Source: an uncultured Alistipes sp. (GTDB lineage: Bacteria; Bacteroidota; Bacteroidia; Bacteroidales; Rikenellaceae). Taken from it: a stretch of 10,327 nt of DNA. The stretch is taken from contig CATKXN010000101.1 in NCBI GenBank assembly GCA_949840605.1, forward strand, positions 1 to 10,327, given 5' to 3'. Position numbers and translations under genes: made by a program. The notes under the pieces were generated by a model. The model ran no database searches. It was not told the DNA's origin and saw nothing but the letters and a program-made list of their open reading frames with translations. Positions 5,576 through 10,327 of the stretch are shown one piece after another; within the stretch, counting starts at the first letter, position 1; each line of letters starts with the position of its first letter.

Positions 5576-6136
5576 ATGCAAACGGAAGAACAGGAACTGA
5601 TCCGACGAATTGCGGGCGGAGAGACCCGCCTCTGCGCCCGCCTGGTCGATCGCTACGGAAGGGCGGTTTACACGCTGGCCGCACGGATCGCCGGATGCAC
5701 GGAGGACGCCGAAGAGCTGACGCAGGACATTTTTCTGAAGGCCTTCTCCAGTCTGGACCGGTTCGGCGGACGGAGCAGTTTCTCGACGTGGCTCTACCGC
5801 ATCGCCTACAACACGGCCGTGTCGCACGCGCGGAGCACGCATCCGAAGCATTGCGGCATCGACGAACGACGGCTGGCGGCCCTGCCCGACAGCGAGGCCG
5901 ACCGGCTGGAGGAGTGGGCTGAAAAGCAGGAGCGTCTCGACGCGCTGAACCGCGCCGTCGAACGGCTTGATCCCGAGGAACGGGCTCTGGTAACGCTGTT
6001 TTACTACGAGGACCGCTCCGTCGGCGAGTGCGCCGCGATCACGGAACTCTCGGAAGGCAACGTCAAGGTGCGGCTCCACCGCATCCGGAAAAAACTATAT
6101 GTATTGGTAAACGACGAAATGAATGGAACAGAGTGA
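5576..6136 (+). CDS. ECF-type RNA polymerase sigma factor (sigma-70 family)
   Basis: A 186-residue group 4 sigma factor. Region 2 spans about residues 20-87, with the core-binding and -10-recognition helices (AEELTQDIFLKAFSSLDRF at 45-63, FSTWLYRIAYNTAVSHAR at 69-86). Region 4 spans about 122-172, with the typical DPEERALVTLFYYED and the helix-turn-helix segment SVGECAAITELSEGNVKVRLHRIRKKL. There is no region 1 or 3. The ATG at 5576 gives the usual short N-terminus; the frame extends upstream to 5495, but that part is the promoter palindrome. An autoregulatory-type promoter sits directly before it. The next gene starts 14 nt inside this one, the arrangement expected for a sigma/anti-sigma pair. 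The signal it answers to cannot be read from the sequence. Confidence 0.96.
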   Translation: MQTEEQELIRRIAGGETRLCARLVDRYGRAVYTLAARIAGCTEDAEELTQDIFLKAFSSLDRFGGRSSFSTWLYRIAYNTAVSHARSTHPKHCGIDERRLAALPDSEADRLEEWAEKQERLDALNRAVERLDPEERALVTLFYYEDRSVGECAAITELSEGNVKVRLHRIRKKLYVLVNDEMNGTE

Positions 6137-6515
6137 TGCGATACGCCGCGCGGTCCGGCAAGTCCCGCCCCCGGAACTGCCCACAGGCTTCACCCCGCGA
6201 CTGATGGAACGGATGCGGCGTGAGACCCTGCGGCGCGAACGACGCGAAACGTGGCTGCTGGCAGCCGGGGGCGCCGGCTGCTTCGCGGCGCTGATCGCCG
6301 CCTGCGTGACGGCGCTGTGGCCGGACTTCAGACCGCGAAACCCCGGCTTCGCCCTTCCCCGCCCCGAACTGCCGCACTTCGCGCTGCCGCACCTTGCGCT
6401 GTCGGAAGAGGACAAATGGCTGGTTGCAATGTGTGTCTGCATCGCGCTGGCCTTTCTCGCACTGCTGCTCGCCGACCTCATGATCCGCCGCCGCATCACC
6501 TCCTCCCGGAACTGA
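6123..6515 (+). CDS. Two-helix membrane protein, probable anti-sigma factor (DUF5056-like)
   Basis: A 130-residue protein whose ATG lies inside the end of the sigma gene (14-nt overlap), so translation is probably coupled. A short charged N-terminal region of about 42 residues contains PTGFTPRLMERMRRE, reminiscent of the GFT-x-RVM segment in DUF5056-type partners of Bacteroidetes sigma factors. Two hydrophobic helices follow, at about 43-66 and 98-120. They are linked by about 30 residues rich in proline and histidine with a loosely repeated ALPxPELPHFALPH pattern, probably periplasmic. It lacks the zinc-binding HxxxCxxC motif of classic ZAS anti-sigma factors. Its position and layout suggest that it holds the sigma factor at the membrane, but this is inference; DUF5056 membership is from memory. 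Confidence 0.8.
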   Translation: MEQSDAIRRAVRQVPPPELPTGFTPRLMERMRRETLRRERRETWLLAAGGAGCFAALIAACVTALWPDFRPRNPGFALPRPELPHFALPHLALSEEDKWLVAMCVCIALAFLALLLADLMIRRRITSSRN

Positions 6516-6516
6516 A

Positions 6517-6551
6517 AAACGGGGAAACCTCCGCAAGAGATTCCCCCGTTT
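6517..6551 (-). terminator. Terminator of the metal-uptake operon (minus strand)
   Basis: AAACGGGGAA (6517-6526) pairs with TTCCCCCGTTT (6541-6551), with one bulged C. On the minus strand the hairpin ends in CCCCGTTTTT, giving a U-run. It lies 20-60 nt after the stop codon of the HMA gene and also just after the stop of the anti-sigma-like gene. Confidence 0.75.
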
Positions 6552-6566
6552 CCGATAACAAATCCC

Positions 6567-6597
6567 GCCGCAGCTATTTTTTGGCTGCGGCTTTTTT
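6567..6597 (+). terminator. Terminator of the sigma/anti-sigma operon, inside the HMA gene
   Basis: GCCGCAGC (6567-6574), a 9-nt loop, GCTGCGGC (6584-6591), then six T (6592-6597). A perfect 8-bp stem plus U-run on the plus strand. It overlaps the last codons of the minus-strand HMA gene, so those codons (lysine and alanine) double as the terminator. Confidence 0.8.
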
Positions 6598-6888
6598 CGG
6601 CTCGGCCTTTACCTTGAGCGAGGCGAAACCCTTCACGATATTCGCATCGTCGTTCTTCGTGCTGTCGTAAACCACGGTGACCTCCTTCTTGGGCAGGTCC
6701 ACTTTCACGTCCTTCACGCCCTTGCCGAGCACAGGCACGTTGTTCATGATCTTCTTCACACAGTGATCGCAGTCGATGTCGGTCACGAACACCGTCGTCA
6801 CGATCTTCTTCGCAGCGGGCTTTTCGGCTGCCGCGCACATGCCGGCACCCATCGCTAGGGCCAGGCAGAACAATACGAGTTTTTTCAT
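6574..6888 (-). CDS. Periplasmic heavy-metal-associated (HMA) domain protein
   Basis: A 104-residue exported protein. A signal peptide covers about residues 1-20 (hydrophobic stretch, then AAAEK). One HMA domain (about 29-95) follows, with the metal-binding CDHC at 40-43 in the usual context IDCDHCVKKIM, then the beta-alpha-beta pattern (VKDVKVDLPKKEVTVVYD). The tail is lysine- and alanine-rich. HMA domains bind soft metals, chiefly Cu(I), through the CxxC pair; the metal here is not proven. It is the last gene of the four-gene minus-strand operon, 93 nt after the TonB-dependent receptor, and would be a natural periplasmic acceptor for metal brought in by that receptor. The 3' end carries an opposing terminator for the neighbouring operon. 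The start at 6888 gives a standard signal peptide. Confidence 0.93.
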   Translation of the reverse strand: MKKLVLFCLALAMGAGMCAAAEKPAAKKIVTTVFVTDIDCDHCVKKIMNNVPVLGKGVKDVKVDLPKKEVTVVYDSTKNDDANIVKGFASLKVKAEPKKAAAKK

Positions 6889-6981
6889 ATTCCGTTTATT
6901 TTTTTAAGGTTTTACATTCCATCTTTCAACCGTGCGAGCGCAGACGGGCCTGAAACGCCGCGACCACCCATCTTAAGCGGA

Positions 6982-9342
6982 TCAATAGAGGTTGAACCGC
7001 AGCCCGACATAGAACTTGCGGCCCATCAACGGCCCCCAGACGTTCATCGAGTTGAATTTGTAATCGTAGGGGTTCTGCGCATTGAGAATCGGGTCCTTCT
7101 GGCGGTAGTCGGCGATATTCTCGCAGCCGGCATAGATGTCGAACTTGCCCACCTTGCGGCTCACCTGGGCGTAGAACATCGGATAGCGGGGCGAATAACT
7201 GTCGTTCGCCAGATCTCCGTCCTGCGTCGGAATGCGCGCCGGACCGTTCAGCTGCGCCGTGGCGTCGAACACCCAACGGCGGAATTTCGTGGCGTACTGA
7301 ATATTCAGCAGCGTCTTGTACTGACTCACCAGCGGACGCTCCACACGGGCCGAACCGCCATCGGGACGCTTGATCGTCATTTCGCTGTCCGTATAGCGGA
7401 ACGTGGCGAAGATGTCCAACCGCTCGACGGGCGTCCACGAGAAGTCGACCTGGTAAGTGTCGGTGTACGAACGTCCGTCGATGTTGTAAAAAACGATCGC
7501 CTTCGCATCGTACTCCTGATCGGCCACGACCGAATTGTAGAACTGCGTGCGGAAATAGTCGAAGCTCAGCGTGGCGTTGTCGCTTCCGGCCAGCGCGAAA
7601 GTCTGCGTCAGGCTTCCGCCGACGGTCAACGCTTTCTCCATGCGGTCGAACTTCTTGAAATCGAACTTTCCCGGTTCGTTGTCAAGGAACCGGATGGCCC
7701 GTCCCGTGGCCAGCACGCCGATATTGTCGGTGATGACGTTCGTCGAACGGTATCCCAGACCCGCCGAAGCGCGCAGCGTCGTCGAGGGGGTGATGTTCCA
7801 TTTCAGATGCCCGCGGGGCGTGGCGAAAAAGCGGTCGTAATAGGCGTTGTAATCGCCGCGGATGCCCGCCACGATCGAAAACTTGTCCTTGACGGCATAG
7901 GTGTACTCGGCGTAGAGCCCCGCCTCCTGCTCGTCGCGGTCGAAGTCGTATACCCGGTCGGAGCCGAGCCACGGCGTGTCGTTGCCGAGCGACTCGCGGT
8001 AGTAGTCCAGATGCGCCTGCACGCCGAAGATCAGCGACGAACGGTAGGTGAAATAGTGGTTGTACATCAGGTTCATCGCCACGGCGTTCTGGTTGCCCTC
8101 GTAGGTGTTGAGCCCGAAATAGGCATTCTCGTCGAAGTGGTCGAAGTCGGCCACGAACGCCAGGTTCGAACGCATCTCGTCCTGCTCGTCGGGATCGTAG
8201 ACCGACGGACCCACGGGCGTACCTATTTTAATATAGCCGTTGGCGTTGCGGTTGCGGATATGCGAACCGTAGAGGGGCATCGGCTTTCCCTCGGCTTTCC
8301 AGTCCCAGTTCCTGGCCATATCGTCGCGCATAGCGGCGGTGTTCTTGAAATCGAGCATGCCGCCCAGGCGGTTCTCCTGCACGAACTTCCAGCCCCAGCG
8401 GACCTGCGTGCCGTTGTCCGCCGAGTAGAGCCACTTGTTGGCCACATTGATCTGGTCGGATTTCGGCAGGTCGCGGAACCCGTCGTGGTTGTGGTCCATC
8501 TTCCGGACGTCGGTGTCCATCGAACCGTGGAGCAGGATGACGCTCGACAGCTTCTTGTCCTTGGTCACGGGAAACGCCGTCGAGATGTTGGCCTCGGGAC
8601 GCAATTCGTCGTCGAGGTAGAGATTCACGAACAGCCGTTCGTCGTCCGTAGGCTTGCGGTGTTCGAGGTTGATCTGGCCCGTGATGGCCTCGTGGCCCGC
8701 CGTGACCGATGCCACGCCCTTCGACACCTGAATCGAGTTGAGCCACATGCCGGGCGTATAGCTCAGGCCGTAGGGGGCGCTCAGCCCGCGCATGATCGGG
8801 CGGTTTTCATCGAGTATCTGGGTGTAGGTTCCGGCCAGCCCCAGCATCTTGATCTGCCGGGCGCCCGAAATGGCGTCGCTGTAGCCGACGGTCACCGACG
8901 CCGAGTTCTCGAACGACTCGGCCAGGTTGCAGCAGGCCATCTTGCAAAGGCCCGCGAACGAGATCATCTCGCCCTTGACGATGCCGTCGCGTTTGACGAA
9001 ATTACCGCTGAGATTCCCCTCGACCACAACATCATCGAGAGCCACGCCCTCCGAACGGAGGGTGAATTCGACTTGGTCGACACCGCTTTCGACGCGGATC
9101 GTATCGTTGACATATCCCAGGTAGGAGGCCACGAGCTTGTCGTAGCCCTTGACGCGGTGCAGCAGGAAAGCGCCCTGGGCGTCGGTGCCGGAGCCTATGG
9201 TTGTTCCGGCCCAATAGACCGAGGCCCCGATCAAAGGTTGTTTGTCGGCATCGCGCACCACGCCCCGCAGATCCTGGGCGTTGAGCGTGCCGCACACGGC
9301 GAGAGCCGAAAGTGCAAAAAATGAGATTCTGTAAAAATTCAT
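6982..9342 (-). CDS. TonB-dependent outer-membrane receptor, probably for a metal
   Basis: A 786-residue outer-membrane receptor. A signal peptide ends near A22/Q23. A carboxypeptidase-regulatory-like domain follows (about 24-100, beginning LRGVVRDADKQPLIGASVY), then the plug (about 105-225, with QILDENRPIMRGLSAPYGLSYTPG and the VSKGVASVTAGHEAITGQINLEHRKP end). A 22-strand-type beta barrel runs to an aromatic C-terminus (GLRFNLY). The early plug carries C133-K-M-A-C137-C138-N139, an unusual cysteine cluster. I associate this CCN plug motif with receptors that sit beside HMA proteins in Bacteroidetes; that link is from memory. The receptor takes energy from TonB-ExbBD to import its substrate, and the genes on either side (Cys/His-rich secreted protein and HMA protein) point to a metal or metal complex. 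No promoter box was seen just upstream, so it is probably transcribed from the pqqD-like gene. Confidence 0.94.
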   Translation of the reverse strand: MNFYRISFFALSALAVCGTLNAQDLRGVVRDADKQPLIGASVYWAGTTIGSGTDAQGAFLLHRVKGYDKLVASYLGYVNDTIRVESGVDQVEFTLRSEGVALDDVVVEGNLSGNFVKRDGIVKGEMISFAGLCKMACCNLAESFENSASVTVGYSDAISGARQIKMLGLAGTYTQILDENRPIMRGLSAPYGLSYTPGMWLNSIQVSKGVASVTAGHEAITGQINLEHRKPTDDERLFVNLYLDDELRPEANISTAFPVTKDKKLSSVILLHGSMDTDVRKMDHNHDGFRDLPKSDQINVANKWLYSADNGTQVRWGWKFVQENRLGGMLDFKNTAAMRDDMARNWDWKAEGKPMPLYGSHIRNRNANGYIKIGTPVGPSVYDPDEQDEMRSNLAFVADFDHFDENAYFGLNTYEGNQNAVAMNLMYNHYFTYRSSLIFGVQAHLDYYRESLGNDTPWLGSDRVYDFDRDEQEAGLYAEYTYAVKDKFSIVAGIRGDYNAYYDRFFATPRGHLKWNITPSTTLRASAGLGYRSTNVITDNIGVLATGRAIRFLDNEPGKFDFKKFDRMEKALTVGGSLTQTFALAGSDNATLSFDYFRTQFYNSVVADQEYDAKAIVFYNIDGRSYTDTYQVDFSWTPVERLDIFATFRYTDSEMTIKRPDGGSARVERPLVSQYKTLLNIQYATKFRRWVFDATAQLNGPARIPTQDGDLANDSYSPRYPMFYAQVSRKVGKFDIYAGCENIADYRQKDPILNAQNPYDYKFNSMNVWGPLMGRKFYVGLRFNLY

Positions 9343-9410
9343 GAAAAATTTCCGTTATCGGTTAAAACTGATTGCGGACCGATGCACGCGGCAACGGTCC
9401 CGAAGGAGTT

Positions 9411-9836
9411 TCAGGCCGATACGGGAGGGGCGCGGAAGCCGACGGGAAGAATGCAGGCATCCGGTATGAAAGGCGAGCGCCGTTCGGCGACCTTTTTGCG
9501 CAGGAACGGGATATGCGCGGGACACGGGCACTCGGCAGCGAGAGCAGGCGGCAGGTCGGTGACGACGCACCGCGTATGGCGTTCACTGCTGTCGGAGGAG
9601 GCCGAAACATAGAGTTCGACCACAGTCGAGTGGTGATCGCCGCAACAGGGCGCGCGCAACTCGCCGGAGGCTGTCGCGGCATCGTCCGCATGCTGACAGT
9701 GGCAGCAGCAGACATGCTCCGTGCGGGCCGTCATCGACACGCATTTGCACGTCAGCGACACCATAGCCGCGCCTGCCGTCGCAAAGAGATAGACGGCAAA
9801 CAACAGCAGCGCTATGCCTTTCTTCATTTTCATCAT
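9411..9836 (-). CDS. Secreted Cys/His-rich protein (HYC_CC_PP-like)
   Basis: A 141-residue protein with a signal peptide or N-terminal anchor (MMKMKKGIALLLFAVYLFATAGAA). It has twelve cysteines (30, 32, 43-45, 47, 64, 65, 90, 103, 105, 128) and several histidines. Dense clusters are TCKC (29-32), CCCHC (43-47) with flanking histidines at 41 and 49, CCGDHH (64-69), LPP (95-97) and CPC (103-105). The order resembles the HYC_CC_PP family of Bacteroidetes, small exported proteins that I recall being encoded next to TonB receptors and HMA proteins; our copy has TCKC where HYC is expected, so membership is probable, not certain. Metal binding is likely. The ATG at 9836 overlaps the pqqD-like stop as ATGA, so translation is probably coupled. 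A weak hairpin (9376-9400) lies before the receptor gene, 68 nt downstream. Confidence 0.8.
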   Translation of the reverse strand: MMKMKKGIALLLFAVYLFATAGAAMVSLTCKCVSMTARTEHVCCCHCQHADDAATASGELRAPCCGDHHSTVVELYVSASSDSSERHTRCVVTDLPPALAAECPCPAHIPFLRKKVAERRSPFIPDACILPVGFRAPPVSA

Positions 9837-10102
9837 TCCACGATTCCGCACTCCGCGAGACGGGCTATCCACCGCCCGGCATCCTGCAGGGCCGTTTCGG
9901 CGTCGACCTCATAACGTTCGGTGAGCAGGTCCGCCGCATCTTCGGCCGTAAATTCCCGGCCGCGCAGCGCCTCCCACAGGTAGAGGGACGACGGATTGAG
10001 CGACACGATGCGCGTCATATCCGCAAAACCGCCGCCGCCCGGCATGACGATCACATGCTCGCCGGCCATCTCGCGTATCTTGTATTCTTCGCGTATCTTC
10101 AT
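9833..10102 (-). CDS. PqqD family protein (RiPP recognition element-like)
   Basis: An 89-residue protein with the PqqD fold pattern. The N-terminal beta strands include YKIREMAGEHVIVMPG (7-22), then TRIVSLNPSSLYLWEALRG (30-48), where N-x-(S/T)-x-x-x-LW is the family signature. A three-helix bundle follows (FTAEDAADLLTERYEVDAETALQDAGRWIARLAECGIVE, 51-89). PqqD domains bind leader peptides of ribosomal peptides and present them to modifying enzymes such as radical SAM proteins. None is visible here; standalone copies are common in Bacteroidetes and their role is unclear. The start MKIREEYK at 10102 fits the family; the frame continues upstream to 10147 across the promoter. It is the first gene of the metal-linked operon, overlapping the next start by 4 nt. 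Confidence 0.9.
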   Translation of the reverse strand: MKIREEYKIREMAGEHVIVMPGGGGFADMTRIVSLNPSSLYLWEALRGREFTAEDAADLLTERYEVDAETALQDAGRWIARLAECGIVE

Positions 10103-10124
10103 CTGTCGAACGTTCGGATCTTCG

Positions 10125-10156
10125 CAAAAGTATAAAAAAATCCCCAAACCGCCTAA
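10125..10156 (-). promoter_or_regulatory. Probable promoter of the pqqD-like/TonB/HMA operon
   Basis: On the minus strand TACTTTTG (plus-strand 10125-10132) is an exact TAnnTTTG -7 match. TTAG (10153-10156), 20 nt upstream, is a three-of-four -33 match. The leader before the 10102 start would be about 15 nt. No other good box was seen within the operon. Confidence 0.6.
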
Positions 10157-10197
10157 TTTTTCGGTGCCGTAACGACACTTTCAGGAAATCGGGGCGT

Positions 10198-10228
10198 TTT
10201 GCAGGACCTATGAAATTTCGTATCTTTG
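10198..10228 (+). promoter_or_regulatory. Rightward promoter leading into the 75-bp repeat
   Basis: TTTG at 10198-10201, a 19-nt spacer, then TATCTTTG at 10221-10228, both exact matches to the Bacteroidetes consensus, again preceded by TTCG. The -7 box lies inside the first repeat copy and the -33 box lies outside it. It would transcribe out of the window to the right. Confidence 0.7.
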
Positions 10229-10327
10229 ACTTCGTCTTAGATACTCCCGCTCGGCATAATCAAACTAAAGTTTGCTTCTGCGCTCGACTTTTTCGTATCT
10301 TTGACTTCGTCTTAGATACTCCCGCTC
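10216..10327. repeat. 75-bp tandem repeat, about 1.5 copies, cut by the window end
   Basis: Bases 10216-10252 recur exactly at 10291-10327, giving a period of 75 bp; the array runs off the window. Within the unit, GTATCT-TT-GAC-TTC-GTC-TT-AGATAC (10220-10244) is an imperfect palindrome and CAAACT-AA-AGTTTG (10261-10274) a perfect one. The second copy also carries a promoter: TTTG at 10271-10274, 21 nt, TATCTTTG at 10296-10303. So each unit supplies the -7 box and, for the next unit, the -33 box. One frame stays open through both copies, with a 25-codon period. Confidence 0.9.

Noticed and set aside
5432..6079. Upstream extension of the DUF6249-like frame to 6079
   Set aside because: The added 216 residues are antisense to the sigma gene and cross the divergent promoters. 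The membrane protein proper begins at 5431.
7807..9324. A 505-codon open frame antisense to the TonB-dependent receptor
   Set aside because: The receptor on the other strand matches its family end to end. The antisense frame is a by-product of codon bias, with a low-complexity V/R/H/G composition.
9376..9400. Hairpin GGACCG/CGGTCC between the Cys-rich gene and the receptor gene, considered as an attenuator
   Set aside because: The stem is only 6 bp, the loop is 13 nt, and on the minus strand the nearest T-run is 8 nt away, so termination is unlikely.
10103..10147. Upstream start for the PqqD-like gene at 10147
   Set aside because: The extra residues cover the TACTTTTG promoter box, and the family start is MKIREEYK at 10102.

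Overview
The window looks like chromosomal DNA from a GC-rich member of the Bacteroidetes, most likely an Alistipes-type (Rikenellaceae) gut bacterium. The pointers are promoters of the Bacteroidetes housekeeping type (TTTG, about 20 nt, TAnnTTTG), few Shine-Dalgarno sequences, a carboxypeptidase-regulatory-like domain on the TonB-dependent receptor, Bacteroidetes-style lipoproteins, and small membrane families typical of that phylum. The genus is inferred from composition and style, not from a search.

Layout, left to right. (1) 26-697, minus: an MgtC/SapB membrane protein with a long upstream leader. (2) 1002-1632, plus: ribosomal proteins L35 and L20 (rpmI-rplT). The spacer between them can fold into a three-helix RNA, and an intrinsic terminator follows. 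(3) 1705-2913, plus: a 12-helix MFS exporter of the MefA/MFS_3 type starting 20 nt after that terminator. (4) 2961-3908, minus: an unrecognised lipoprotein with a possible surface-export tag. (5) 4202-4957, plus: a lipoprotein metallo-beta-lactamase-fold hydrolase of the UlaG-like group. Units 4 and 5 are divergent, each with its own recognisable promoter. (6) 5024-6515: an ECF-type sigma factor module. The sigma gene and an overlapping two-helix membrane protein (probable anti-sigma factor) run rightward, and a three-helix membrane protein (DUF6249-like) runs leftward. Between them is an 84-bp inverted repeat whose two arms each form a complete TGTAAC-N16-CGTC promoter, so the sigma factor very probably drives both sides. 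(7) 6574-10102, minus: a four-gene operon, in transcription order a PqqD-like protein, a secreted Cys/His-rich protein, a large TonB-dependent receptor with a CCN motif in its plug, and a periplasmic HMA-domain metal-binding protein. This reads as a heavy-metal (perhaps copper) import system; the PqqD gene overlaps the Cys-rich gene by ATGA. (8) 10216-10327: one and a half copies of a 75-bp tandem repeat, cut by the window edge, with a Bacteroidetes promoter in each copy.

The most interesting items are the mirror-image ECF promoter pair, the promoter-bearing 75-bp repeat, the coupling of a PqqD-type peptide-binding protein to a Cys-rich secreted protein in a metal operon, and the structured rpmI-rplT spacer. 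No CRISPR array, transposase, tRNA or rRNA was seen.
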